Origin: Deltaproteobacteria bacterium
GTDB lineage: Bacteria > Lernaellota > Lernaellaia > JACKCT01
Reading direction: 5' to 3'
Length of the DNA: 64,000 nt
Assembly (NCBI GenBank): GCA_027493875.1
Contig: JAOSJX010000003.1
Coordinates: 62,001 to 126,000, forward strand
Position numbers and translations under genes: made by a program. The notes under the pieces were generated by a model. That model searched no databases and was not told where the DNA came from. It saw only the letters and a program-made list of their open reading frames with translations. This document shows positions 50,894-61,274 of this stretch, one piece after another (position 1 is the first letter of the stretch; every line of letters begins with the position of its first letter).

Positions 50894-51836
50894 TCACTGC
50901 TCATGGCGGAACGCTTGATATCGCCAATACCGCGAGATCACGGCCGACACAATCGATCTTATAGTGTTCGCTCGGCACCCACCGGTTCTGGCCAACCCGG
51001 TAATCTTAATGAAAGAATTCCATCCGTGCGTACGCCAAAAACGCCGATCGTATCTTGCCTCAATGGGCTCATCCATTTTGCCCTTGTTTCTGCCTTGAGT
51101 GTTTTCTTGACCATTGACGGGAGCGGCGGGTTGTTCGCAGGCCTTGAATGTAACCAGCAAGGTACCGCGAAAGATAATTCGGAGACCCCTCTCGCGGGAG
51201 CCAGCACTTGAATCGCCGGCAAAAAGCGCCAAAAGCGCGTCGACGGCGTCCGGTTGGCCGTCCTCCGCATTCCCCGCTACTGAAAATCCGGTCCAAGATT
51301 TGAACGCGCCAACAAGCTGTCTGGCGGCTTGGGTTGCGGATTCGCCGGATTGCTTATGTGCTTTAAGGTTGCTGATCCGGCTGATTGGAATTTCATTTCG
51401 CAACGAGTATTCGATAAGAGGCAAAATACTGAGTTGCGGAAACGACTCAACAGCGACAGCTCGGTCCGTACCGATGCTCTTCAGAGCTTCTTTAGCCCTG
51501 CTCAAACCATTTGCGGCGTGCACGGCTCCCGGCTGGAACCTCGGCGCCTGAATTCGAACGCTTCCGTTCTTAATAAAAGCGGAATTTCCGAGCCCGTTCA
51601 ACCGGCCTGTATTTGCCGCTTGATAATTCATCAGTTCCAATAGGTTGATCGATGAGGATCAGGTCAAATAAGCCATGGCGTTGCGAGAATGACGAAAAAG
51701 CCTCGTCACTCTTATCTGCCGGCCCGACTTGAATCTCCGTCAGCACTCGGCAAGGCACCTTGCTCACGTCCAACCAGGCAAACCCATAAGTACCCTTCTT
51801 ACTTGACCACGGTAAATCTATAGATACGATTTTCAA
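50894..51836 (-). CDS. DUF429-family protein (predicted RNase H-fold nuclease)
   Basis: I use a TTG start at 51836 with GGAG 8 bases upstream, giving KIVSIDLPWSSKKGTYGFAW, then LFDLILIDQPIG and, after an indel near 51592, LGNSAFIKNGSVRIQAPRFQ, AVESFPQLSILPL and NAEDGQPDAVDALLALFAGD. The conserved acidic residues in SIDLPW, LIDQP and DAVDALL are those of DUF429, predicted to have a nuclease-like fold. The family end would be near 51150; the frame then stays open to 50894, possibly through another indel, so the C-terminus is uncertain. Base composition is lower in GC than the surroundings, as in the adjacent toxin-antitoxin genes. Confidence 0.6.
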
Positions 51837-51865
51837 TTCGCTTTCTCCACTGCCAACCAATGCCT

Positions 51866-52175
51866 CTACCGCGAGTGATGAATCGGCTTAAGATCGATGA
51901 CGAGCTTGGCGTCCAGCGCGCGAGCAAGCCTTCTAAGCATTTTGATCGAGTGACCCGCGTATGATTCGCTTTCCATTCGAGCGATCACGGACTGCGTGGT
52001 GCCGGAGCTTTTCGGCAAGTTCCTCTTGCGTCAGGCCCTGCTCCTTCCTGAGTTGGTGGATTTTGGCGGAAAGGCGGATCGCTTCTTTTTCCTCGTGAAA
52101 CGCGGCTGCCACGCGAGGATTTTTCAATTCCTCGTCCAGAAGTTTTTGAAAATCGTCGTGAGTTCGTTTAGCCAT
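51866..52175 (-). CDS. higA: HigA-like XRE-family antitoxin
   Basis: About 103 residues after an indel near 52008. It has an N-terminal segment (DDFQKLLDEELKNPRVAAAF) typical of HigA antitoxins of the RelE/HigB group, a helix-turn-helix (KIHQLRKEQGLTQEELAEKL, GTTQSVIARMESES) and a C-terminal part LARALDAKLVIDL. It would neutralise the toxin encoded just before it and repress the pair. Its start overlaps the toxin stop by a few bases. Confidence 0.8.
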
Positions 52176-52517
52176 TTTTCGTCTCCCGATACCGTTTCAT
52201 TCTCGTGATAGCAAGTTCGATTTCCCGTCGTGGAGTTTTCTGCGCCTTTTTCGTAAAGCCGTGGAGCAGTACAAATCGCGGCCCCGGCTCCACCATGTAG
52301 AAGATTCGGCTAATCCCGCGCGCGTGCGAAACGCGAAGCTCCCGTAGCTTAGGCACGCCGACAATGGCCTTCGATCGAGGTTCGTGGAGAATTCCATCTT
52401 CTCGGAGCACATCGATCGCCGCCAGTAATCGACCTCGAACGTTTTCGTCCGATTCCTTTATATAGTCCCAAACCGGCTTCCGTCCGGAGGGAGTGAAAAG
52501 AAAATGATCTCATACAC
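52168..52517 (-). CDS. higB: HigB/RelE-superfamily toxin
   Basis: About 116 residues (GTG start, one indel near 52500). After joining, the protein reads LFTPSGRKPVWDYIKESDEN, AAIDVLREDGILHEPRSKAI, LRELRVSHARGISRIFYMV and RFVLLHGFTKKAQKTPRREI, a clear phage-derived Gp49-like/HigB pattern with the conserved Arg-rich and FxKK motifs of ribosome-dependent mRNA interferases. Toxin-before-antitoxin order is typical of higBA. Lower GC suggests horizontal acquisition. Confidence 0.82.
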
Positions 52518-52589
52518 GAACGTTTTATAGCAATTTTGCGATATTTTGTCAACGGCAAACGCGACATTTATGACTGCGAGATTTTGTGG

Positions 52590-53241
52590 TCAAACGAGTG
52601 GGATAATATCGCCGAGATTATCGAACAGCCGGTCGGCCTCACCGAGATCCGCATCGGAAAGATAACTACGGATCGCCCAGACGGTCGCGCCGGCGGTTTT
52701 TTCCGGAACGGATGCCGTACGGAGCGTTTTCGATGACGAGCGTTTCGCGCGGATTGGTCCCGAGGGTACGCATGGCGGCCATATAGGGTTCGGGATTCGG
52801 CTTGCCCCGCATGACCTCGTCACCGCACACCGACGTCTTGAAATACGGCTCGAACACCGGCGGCAGCGTGCGGCGAATCTCTTCGCGGCTCGTGCCGGTC
52901 ACGAAAGCCAGTAGCATGCCGCATTGTTCCAGCGCGTCGAGCAGTTGCGTGGCGTTCGGAAAAACGCGCGGCTGGGCGGCGATTTGCTGGTACACTTCTT
53001 CTTTTTTTCCGACGAACGCCCGCGCCCGCGCCTTCGTGCTCATCATCCCGGCTATGCGCATGAAGTCCTTGGCGGTCTTGAGTCCCGGCTCGCCTTCGCG
53101 CCGGTAAACTTCCTCCTCGTCCACCTCGACGCCAAGCTCCTGCCCGGCGCGGACCCACGCGTCGGCGTGATAGCCCATGGTGTCGATCAGCACGCCGTCC
53201 ACGTCGAAAATCACGGCGACGAATTGTTCCGAGATACGCAT
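52590..53241 (-). CDS. HAD-superfamily phosphatase (beta-phosphoglucomutase-like)
   Basis: About 217 residues. Motif I is AVIFDVDGVLIDT with both aspartates; the cap helix includes YHADAWVRAGQELGVEVDEE; motif II is AFVTGTSREE; motif III/IV lies in GKPNPEPYMAAMRTLG and LVIENAPYGIRSGK. An A run is one base too long near 52705; the frame then continues AGATVWAIRSYLSDADLGEA. GAGGAG lies 4 bases before the start. Substrate is probably a small phosphorylated sugar or similar. Confidence 0.85.
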
Positions 53242-53281
53242 CAAGCTCCTCTCGCGTTCGCGCGGCGCGGATGCTTTAGCA

Positions 53282-54068
53282 TTATTGGGAGGGCGATTCC
53301 AGCCACGTTGGATCGGCCGCGCAGCGCACGCCTTTGTCATCCAGACGCACGCCCGGTCTCCATACCTGCCGGTAGTAAGTCGTCGTTTCGATTTTGCCGG
53401 AATACCAACTCGCGCCCTTCGCGATGAAGACGTTCTCAACCGGATTGTTCCGCCTGGAACTCACCCACTCCTTCACATTGCCGGACATGTCGCGGCAGCC
53501 GTACGGACTGTCGCCCGCGGGGAACGACCCGACGGGCGCGGTGTACGCGTATCCGTCATGCAGATCTTTTTCCTTCACCGAATGCGTGCAGGCGTCGTCG
53601 CAGAAATTGCCGCGCGTCGCGTCGGGCTCGTCCTCGCCCCACGGATACGACGCGCCCTTGTCGCCGCGCGCCGCTTTCTCCCATTCCCACTCCGTCGGCA
53701 GGCGCTTCCCGACAAAGCGGCAATACGCCTCGCCCTGCGGGAAACTCAAAAGCGCCGGATGGTCCGGGCCGGGCGGGAGGGACGATATGCGGCGTCGGCA
53801 GTTCGGCCTCGCACGCCTCCGCCGCGACGCACCGCCCGTATTTCTCGCGCGTCACCTCGTCGCGGTCGATGAAAAACGCCGGCAGTTCGAGGCGTTTCTG
53901 ATGGATCGGCGGCGCATAGTATTTGCGAAACATCGGCCCGGCGGGAACGAGCACCATGTCCCGATCCCACGCGGGAATCGGCCGCCGCGGCTCCGGCGGC
54001 TCGTGTTTCTTGCACGCGGCCCAGCCCAACGCGGCAACGCAAACAACGACAATTCCCAGGCGGCGCAT
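53282..54068 (-). CDS. Lipoprotein with formylglycine-generating-enzyme-like (SUMF1) domain
   Basis: About 262 residues, indel near 53755. Signal peptide MRRLGIVVVCVAALGWAAC with the lipid Cys at its end, a short Pro/Glu-rich linker, then an FGE-sulfatase domain: DRDMVLVPAGPMF, PAFFIDRDEVTREKYGRCVA, YCRFVGKRLPTEWEWEKAAR, YPWGEDEPDATRGNFCDDAC and GCRDMSGNVKEWVSS. Many bacterial relatives are not true sulfatase activators but act in other modification or binding roles. No sulfatase gene is nearby. Confidence 0.82.
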
Positions 54069-54125
54069 GCCGCGATCTTAAAGACCCGCCGCGAACCGCT
54101 CAAGTTCGCGGAGAAGGGAGAGCCG

Positions 54126-54202
54126 AGAACTTGGAACCCAGAACATAGAGATCTCGCACCTCTCCCCTAGCACCTCGTCCCTCGTACCTCGCACCTTGCG
54201 AC
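54126..54202 (+). repeat. Phased heptamer tract (11 words)
   Basis: Words such as AGAACTT (54126), GGAACCC (54133), then TCGCACC (54154), TAGCACC (54168), TCGTACC (54182) and TCGCACC (54189) share one 7-base phase across 77 bases, even though the word type changes midway. Confidence 0.75.
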
Positions 54203-54265
54203 GAGCCAACTGGCCCGTCCACGGCGCTTTTGCTAGGATGGGCGCGCTTTCCATCAAGGAGGTCC

Positions 54266-54899
54266 GTGCTGCGTCGTGAGCAGATCATCGGGCTTGTGGC
54301 CGTGGCCGTAGCGATGATCGTGATCCGCGTCCTTTGCGGGCGGCATCGCGGAAAACGCGCGCGCCAAAGAATTCGTCGCGGCGGGGAACACGGCCGAGGC
54401 CATCGCCGCCTACGACCGCTCGCTTCACTGGTATCTGCCGGGCAGCCCAACCGTGACGACGGCGGTGAACGGCCTGCGCGACATTGCATCCACAGCGGAG
54501 GAAGCGGGCGATCTTGAAACGGCGCTCATCGCGTGGCGGACGATCCGCAGCGGCATGTACGCGTCGCGCTGGCTCGTGACGCCCGGCAAGGATCTGATCG
54601 AAACGGCCAACGGCCATATCGCGCGGCTCGTCGCCGTCCGCGCGGAGAACGACGCTCCCGGGTCGGGACGGCAAGCGCATGACGAGGAAATGACGATCCT
54701 CACGCGCGAGGTCGGGCCGAAAACAGGCTGGTCCGTCCTTGCGGTTATTGCGTTCTTCGGCTGGATCGCGGCGGTCGTACTTTCATCCTCCGCGCGTTCG
54801 GCCCGGCCGACGGAATTTTACCGGCGGCCCGCCCTACTCTACGGTCTGGCCTTCGTCGCGTGCTTCGCCTTGTGGATGCTCGGGTTGTCTCGGGCATAA
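54266..54899 (+). CDS. Membrane protein of unknown function
   Basis: About 211 residues. GTG start with AAGGAGG three bases upstream. N-terminal helix IIGLVAVAVAMIVIRVL; a frameshift near 54338 leads to a soluble part with two helical hairpins (ARAKEFVAAGNTAEAIAAYD, WYLPGSPTVTTAVNGLRDIA, EAGDLETALIAWRTIRSGMY) that look like a TPR-like repeat; then two C-terminal helices (WSVLAVIAFFGWIAAVVL, LLYGLAFVACFALWMLGL). No family recognised. Confidence 0.65.
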
Positions 54900-54968
54900 C
54901 GTACGCTAAGAGCCTATTATTACCGCACTAATTGATGACGCAGTGGGTCATAAACACGCTGAATCCGT

Positions 54969-54997
54969 TTGACACGCGCGGGCGTCCGGCCTAATCC
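54969..54997 (+). promoter_or_regulatory. Possible sigma-70 promoter for the BNR-repeat protein
   Basis: TTGACA at 54969-54974, 17 bases, TAATCC at 54992-54997, about 80 bases upstream of the start at 55078. The -10 match is weak. Confidence 0.4.
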
Positions 54998-55077
54998 TAT
55001 GGGCCATGGTCGGCCGGAAATGATCGGCCGCCGAATGCGTTTCGGGGCCTGCTGACCGCTTGTGAAAGGAGCCTCTC

Positions 55078-56675
55078 ATGAAAAAAACCGCTTTGGCCAC
55101 CGTGATCCTGATGCTCGCCTTTTCCTTCGCGTGGGCCGCCGACCCGGGGGATTGGACCTACGGGTCGGGCAATCCCAGCCTCATTTCCTTCGCCATGCTC
55201 GACGTTGCCTCGCTCGGAGCCGCAGACCTTTGTCGGCGTCGGCATCTATCAGGGCGCGACGATCGATCTGGCGTGGAAATCGACGAACGGCGGACTGAAT
55301 CTTTATAAAATATTGACGGCGGCCGACGTCGGCGGCTTTTCTCTGCTCACCACGGTTGATTTTTTCGACGAAAACCACGGCGTCATCGGCGGCATCGACT
55401 TCTTCGCCGGCCTTAAAGCGGGCCTGTGGGTCACGGACGGCGCCGGCGAACCGGGCACCTGGGGTGTGGTGGACCACGGGTTCCAACTCGGGCTCGGCTC
55501 GTCCGTCGATTTCGTCGACGCGGCCACCGGAAACGTTCGGCGTCGCGCTCGGCTACCCCAACTTCATCCTCGCCACGCACGACGCCGGCGCGACATGGGA
55601 CATGCTGAACAGCCCGGTATCCGGCGACGACGCCTCGCTCAACGCCGCGAGCTTTATCGACGAGAACATCGGTTTCCTCGCGACGGGCTACGAACCGACC
55701 GATAAGTCGGCGCCCGCGACGCCCGAGGAAATCCGCCACCGCACGTTGATGCGCATTTCCCCGCTTTATCGCTTCGTTCATGACGGCGGCATGAAATCGG
55801 CGAAGGCCGTTCGCAAGGAAGGCATCTACAAGACGACGGACGGCGGGCAAACGTGGGTCGAGCTGGTCGCCGACATGGTCTGGCTCCCCTACCGCCTGTC
55901 GATGGCGAACGAGCAGTACGGCGCCGTGCTCACCAACGAGGCGAGCGGCCATTCCAACTACGGCATCCGCTATACCGACGACGGCGGCGCGACCTGGAAC
56001 GCGGGAACCGTTCCCGATTCCGTGCCGTGGGTGCCGGCCGCGAATTATAATCTCGGCGACATCTGGATGGTGGACGCCGACCTCGGTTACGCCAGCGCGT
56101 TCTACGGCATCGGCGGCCTCCCCATGGGCGGCGCGTTTCTTGTGACGACCGACGGCGGCAACACATGGGATTGGGACGCGTCCGGCTCGACCGGTTCCGG
56201 GTACATGGGGTTGGACGGTGAAAAGAAAGCGCACGGCGCCGCGGGCGGCGTCGGCCTGTCGAACGCGACGTGGCAGGGCGGCGCCAACTCCGGCCCCACG
56301 GCGGACGCCGGGGAGGACGGTACGGGCGTCGTGGGAGAGCCTTTCGTCCTCGACGGCACCGGCAGCGCCGATCCCGAGGGCGACACGCTGATGCACAAAT
56401 GGACGCTGTTGTCCGGCCCGGATCTCGAATTGGTCACCCCCTTCGGTGAAACGCTCGATGTCGTTCCGCAAACGGCGGGGACGTATGAGTTCGAGTTGCT
56501 GGTTTCCGACTCCGAATTCACGGATACCGATACCGTCACCTTCACGATTGACGACGAGCCGGTCACCGACGACGATGACGACGACGCGGCGGACGACGAT
56601 GATGACGACGGCGATGACGACGGAGGAGACGACGACAGCGACGACGACGAGGCGTCCGGCGGTTGCGGCTGCTAA
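55078..56675 (+). CDS. Secreted BNR/Ycf48-like repeat protein with Asp-rich C-terminus and GGCGC tail
   Basis: About 532 residues, indels near 55210 and 55532. Signal peptide (KKTALATVILMLAFSFAWA), then beta-propeller-type repeats with Asp-box-like motifs (GGLNLYK, THDAGATWDM, KTTDGGQTWVEL, YTDDGGATWNAG, VTTDGGNTWDWD), a PKD/REJ-like domain (ANSGPTADAGEDGTGVVGEP...DPEGDTLMHKW), an Asp stretch of about 40 residues and the last residues EASGGCGC. AAGGAGCC lies 4 bases before the ATG. Propellers of this type serve as adhesins, glycan binders or assembly factors; the function here is unknown. A terminator follows at 56710. Confidence 0.8.
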
Positions 56676-56709
56676 CGCCCAAGGTCAAATATCTTGAAGA
56701 AACGTTTCA

Positions 56710-56738
56710 CGCGCCGCTCTCGGGCGGCGCGTTCTTTT
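56710..56738 (+). terminator. Intrinsic terminator after the BNR-repeat protein
   Basis: Stem CGCGCCGC (56710-56717) / GCGGCGCG (56724-56731), loop TCTCGG, then TTCTTTT. Confidence 0.8.
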
Positions 56739-56744
56739 CCCCAA

Positions 56745-56772
56745 CCCCTACCTACCATCTACGACCTACCGT
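56745..56772 (+). repeat. Phased heptamer tract (CTACNNN words)
   Basis: CCCCTAC, CTACCAT, CTACGAC and CTACCGT in one phase, immediately after the terminator. Confidence 0.65.
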
Positions 56773-56824
56773 TTTCCCTCATCGTGACGCCCGCGCCCAT
56801 TCAAGATAAGATGCGCCCCGATTG

Positions 56825-57368
56825 ATGCCGGATTTCGTCTACAACGTGCTGTTCGGATTCTCCGTCGTATTTTTTTCTGGCGACGCTGACGGTATTGGTT
56901 TTTCGCTTTGTTGCGCCGTCCGGGGCGCGGCCCGTGGCACGGATCGTGCGGCACGCGCGCGACGACCTCGGGACCACAGGCCCCTCGCCCATGGTCGAGG
57001 AGTTATTCCGCGAGTTGATGGAACTCGGGCTTTTCAAGCTCGAGCCGGAAGAAGCCATCGTCGCGGGGTGCGGACGTAAAGGCGAAATGGAAGAAGTTTT
57101 GCTGGTCACCGACCGCCGCGTCTTTTACCTGACGCGCCGCGCCGGCGCCATGATTTACGCGGTCCAGGAATTCGAAATCGGCTCGCTGCGTCCCGTGCCG
57201 TCGTCCGCGGGTATGCTCGGCGCGAAAATCATTCTCGCGGACGGCCGCAAAACCGCCGTCATGGATTCGCCCGGCGGCGACGGCTATCTCGACGACGCGC
57301 ACGGCGTCATCCGCGAACTCAACAAACGCATCCTTCAGGTCCAACAATCGTCCTGGGAAGCCGAGTAG
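56825..57368 (+). CDS. Membrane-anchored PH-like (YokE-type) domain protein
   Basis: About 181 residues. MPDFVYNVLFGFSVVFF, then, after removing one T from the T7 run near 56873, LATLTVLVFRFVAPSG, together one N-terminal membrane helix. The soluble part has a helical segment (MVEELFRELMELGLFKLEPE) and a bacterial PH/GRAM-like domain (EEAIVAGCGRKGEMEEVLLV, TDRRVFYLTRRAGAMI, MLGAKIILADGRKTAVMDS). Such domains bind membranes or partners. No pathway can be assigned. It may follow the BNR-repeat gene but is separated from it by a terminator. Confidence 0.68.
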
Positions 57369-57376
57369 CCGGTCTC

Positions 57377-57440
57377 CGGTCATTCGGTTCTCTCGGTCCC
57401 GCTTTATCCGGTCAACCCGACAACCGATGAATCGGACGAC
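57377..57440 (+). repeat. Phased octamer tract
   Basis: Eight in-phase 8-base words such as CGGTCATT (57377), CGGTTCTC (57385), CGGTCAAC (57409), CGATGAAT (57425). Period 8, unlike the heptamer tracts. Confidence 0.65.
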
Positions 57441-57489
57441 CATGTCTTCGGCATCGCCCGTTATCGCGCGCGATCGCCCGCCAGCCCTT

Positions 57490-58984
57490 TCAGCATCCGC
57501 AGCACGAGGAACCGTCGTCATCGTCTTTTTTGTCCTCGTCGGGGTGGTAACAAGGATCGTCAAAATTTTCGTATTTTATGTTGTCGCATGACGAATTCGG
57601 AACATAAGAAATAGATTCGATGATGTCGCCCGTGCTTTTGTCAAGGGTGATCAATTGGTAATTCCTTGATTCATACTCATCAATCACTGCGAGCAATTCT
57701 TTTCGGACAGATCGCTCAAATACGTCAATGTAATAGTAGAAGGAACTCCCCTCGATTCCTTCGCCGGGAAACCAGGTCGTCCAAAGCTCCTCCCCGTCGG
57801 ACGAAAATGCGGACACGCCGCCGCGGCCGGTTAACGAATCGCCCGCGGCGACGAGAATCATCCGGCCTCCTTCGGCACTCTTCATTTTTTCAATCCTGGC
57901 GCCGTCGGTTCCCGACGGTTCATAAGGAAAGGACCATTCGATACCGCCGTCGTCAAAGTGATGTTTTGACAAAAAATGTCGTCTCGCGTCTTCTCGCCGG
58001 TCCTCCCAATAATACCCCGCAACGACAACACCGCCCGAAACGACGGCTATTTCCGTACCGCGGCTTTGGTCGTACAGGCCGAAGACCTCGTCGGGCGCGT
58101 ACTCGTACTCCCATAGGGTCGTCCCGCCCATGGAGATTCGACGCGCGGATGCCCGATAGGTTGTCTCCAATGTTTCTTCCGAATAATTGCCGTTCGTCCC
58201 GATGACGAGAGGCTCACCCGACTCGGAAAATTCAATTGTTTCGACGTCCAAATCGTCCTGGACAACCCATGCGGGTGATCCGTAATAATCGTACCGCATT
58301 ATATAATATCCATTAAAATATCCCCAAACGTAAATTGAATTATCCGGCCCGACCGCCATCCCATCAGGTTCTTCAAGATATTGATATCCGCCGTCGCCGT
58401 AATAGACCGTTCCTTTTCCGGCTAACGCGTTCGAGAATTTGGTCGTGGCGACGCGGCATCGACCGTTCTCTTCGGCGGCATCGGAACACGACGACCCGGT
58501 GATATAAATGTTGCCATGGCTATCCTGCACCATATCCCGCGCGTAATCCGGTCCGCTCCGATCATAGTTGGCCATCCCGACGAGTTCTCCATACGGATCG
58601 ATCTTGACGACGGTGTAGGCCTCGCCCGCATATTTGTTCGCTGGATTCGTCGTACCCGCAAAAAAAGATTTCCCGCTTCGTCGATCTCCATACCCACCGA
58701 AAAATCCACGTTATCCAACACGTCCTCGCGCCCCGGCAACCGATCGTAGAAAACCTCCCAGATCGGCGAGCCGTTTTGTAAAAGTTTCGCAACGAAAAAA
58801 TCAGTATGCGGTAAAGTGTTGTTCTCGGGTGTACAACGGATTGATCCGAAAAGGACGACGGAGCCCGAACAATCGATAGAGACGCCGTCTTTTGCAAACG
58901 CATCGCTCGCCTCAAACGCGAGAAATATTCCAATGAGGTTAACAAATGCGAACAAAAGATCTTTTAGGCCGATCGTGGATTCAC
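57490..58984 (-). CDS. Secreted propeller-like protein with SSCCGC tail
   Basis: About 498 residues. The N-terminus is uncertain (GTG 58984 with an indel near 58960, or an internal TTG), but a signal-like stretch FAFVNLIGIFLAFEASDAFA is clear. The body has repeats of a beta-propeller type built on short NIY/NLF/SIY strands (GMEIDEAGNLFL, VQDSHGNIYITGSSCSD, VGPDNSIYVWGYFNGYYIM), as in SBBP/NHL-like repeat proteins, with a break near 58655. It ends DEDKKDDDDGSSCCGC. Lower GC and different codon choice than the ehu or ilv genes. Third protein in the window with the Asp-rich + Cys tail. Confidence 0.72.
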
Positions 58985-59013
58985 ATGTGGAAAAAGGCCG
59001 CGCCCCCGGATGA

Positions 59014-61262
59014 CTATGGCTTAGGCTTCGGCTTGCCGTCGGCATCGTAAATGTTTCTCTTAGCATTGAGTGTCTTCCCGAAGGTTACCGCAAATCCGTC
59101 CTGTTCGACGTCAGCAAACGCGTAATCAACGCCGTCGCGCCAAACCACCAATGTATTAGGATAATCTTTTTCCTTACCGTCTTCCTCCACGGGCACATCT
59201 TGCCCAAGGTGAAGCCATTTCTCTGCATCGTCCCTATCGTCTGCCCTCACGATCGTCGTATTCGAAATGGATACCTTTTGGCTTTGGTTGGCGCCGATAT
59301 TTCGGAACCTGTTTAACTTTGCCTTCGGATTGAACGCCCCGACGCGACGGTCTTTACCGGGATCCTTTTCGTTAAACGGATCTTCCTCGGTCGGCGGTTG
59401 CGTCCAGTAGAGAAAAATTGTTGCGTGTCCCATTTCCCTGGTCGAGACAAAAAAACCCGGCCAGACGTACGCCGGGATTTCCTCCCAAGCGAAATTCCGG
59501 CCGCAAATATAACGGTTTTTCCTCATAAAAAGTTCGACCCACGTGCTGATGCCGACTTCCTTTTGCGGAGGAATAGGAAATAAAAAATCGCCCACAAACG
59601 CCGTTCGACGAAAAAACCAAAGTCCTCCTTCCGAACACCAATTGTGCGGACCGTATTCCCAATTGCCATCGCCGTCTTTTTCCCACACGCTCCCGTATTT
59701 CGCGCTCCAGGCTTGTGCCAGATCCGATACGGCCAGGATCACCGCGGGATTCGTCAGCGCGACGATCGGCAGCGAATCCGGGTCGATCGGATTGGCGCTT
59801 TGCGCGGCGGCTTGATTATCGCCGGCAAGGCGGGGCGCTCCAATCACCTGACGCTCGGAATGAGAAACGTTCGAATCAGTCGCCGCGGCAAACAAGGGCG
59901 CACCGCCGGAACCACCGCTGTGAGGCATTCCCCGCGGTGCGCCGGCGTCGCCGACAAATGGCCGGAGCAGTTTCCATCGCCATTCAAAATGAACGGACTG
60001 AGATCGAGCGGTTGATTTGGGTTAAGTGGACGACCTCGGCTTCTCATGTCTTCTTCTGGTTCTATCGCAAATTTTTCGCCAACAACCTCGGATTTCCCGC
60101 CACCCCCAACGTCGGTGTCGAATTCAGCCGTAAATCTAAAATACTTGCTCAGAATAACCGTGTTGTTGAGCGTCATGCGCACGTTATTGAGAACGAAATT
60201 CGGATAAGGATCGCTACTCCATTGGCGAACTTCGATCGATATGTTGTCAAAGACGTTTGAATAAAATCCCAAGCGAGGGTACTCGACGTTGGAGAAGTGC
60301 AGCTTTTCGTACAAATTTTCCCACATCTCGTAATTCCATACGAGCACGAATCCGAAAATTTGATCGCCGACCTCAATAATCTGCTCCAGACCATCGGTAT
60401 CCCACCCCTGGCGGCGTAGGTCGTCGATGACGGATTTTATGGCCCGATCTTTATGGAATCCCGTATGGTAGTACGTGGCAAGCGGGTATTTATATCCCAT
60501 CGAAACGTTTGGTTCGTCGCCCGGGAGGACAACGCGTAGCGCGCGAGTCAGCGTGTTGCGACCGAACGTTAAGACGCCTCCGGGGTGTGGGGTTCGAGCC
60601 CTTCCATCAATTTCCAAAAAGAATTGCCGACGAAACCGAAATACCAAGGCGGGTGAACGACAAGATCTTCCGCGGTATTTGCCGCCAACTCGCCTATTGT
60701 CGGAAAAGAAGTTCCAAGAAGAAATCTCTGCGACTTAGAGGAAGGAGGCTCCAGAGATAACCGGCTGGAACTAGGGGTATTGCCAGATTGGCGGCCTTGT
60801 CGGTACCGGGAAACCTTGCTTCTTATTTCGTCCAAATATGATCGAGCGAGATCATCATCCCGCACGATTGCGGTTGCGAAGCATCGAAACGCCTGCGTAT
60901 CGTTCATCGGAACCGCGACAGGATCCGACGGTCCGGTGATCGAAGGAACGTTTAAGATGATCGTCCCGCGCGCGGCGGTCGCCGGCGCATTCTGCAATGG
61001 TCGATTGAAAAGTATCTGCGGTCGCCGTAACGAATGCTGGACGCTTGCTACGAATCGTTCTTCCTTTTCGGACGCGCTTAGAGAGAAAAAATCGGCGATG
61101 GCATTCCGCCTCATTATTAACCGCGAGCGTCCTCGCAAGGAGATTTCGATTGAGGTAAACCGGCGTCGGCGTGTCGTCAAGATCCCTGATATTGACGGGA
61201 CGCGGTTTGTCGTCGAGGTCCTTCAGATAGACCGGACGCGGTTTGTCGTCGGGAATAACCAC
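59014..61262 (-). CDS. Large protein of unknown function with N-terminal DDKPRPV repeats
   Basis: Four minus-strand frames that abut (61262-about 61095, to about 60610, to about 59930, to 59014) read as one protein of about 750 residues after three indels; the joins are less certain than elsewhere because I do not know the family. It begins VIPDDKPRPVYLKDLDDKPR: a 13-residue unit (LDDKPRPVYLKD-like) repeated about three times. Later segments include GTIILNVPSITGPSDPVAVP, GYKYPLATYYHTGFHKDRAI, QIIEVGDQIFGFVLVWNYEM, NNVRMTLNNTVILSKYFRFT and NWEYGPHNWCSEGGLWFFRR. No signal peptide. It lies 12 bases after the beta-helix protein gene and is probably co-transcribed with it. Confidence 0.5.
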
Positions 61263-61274
61263 GCTTGCATCCAG

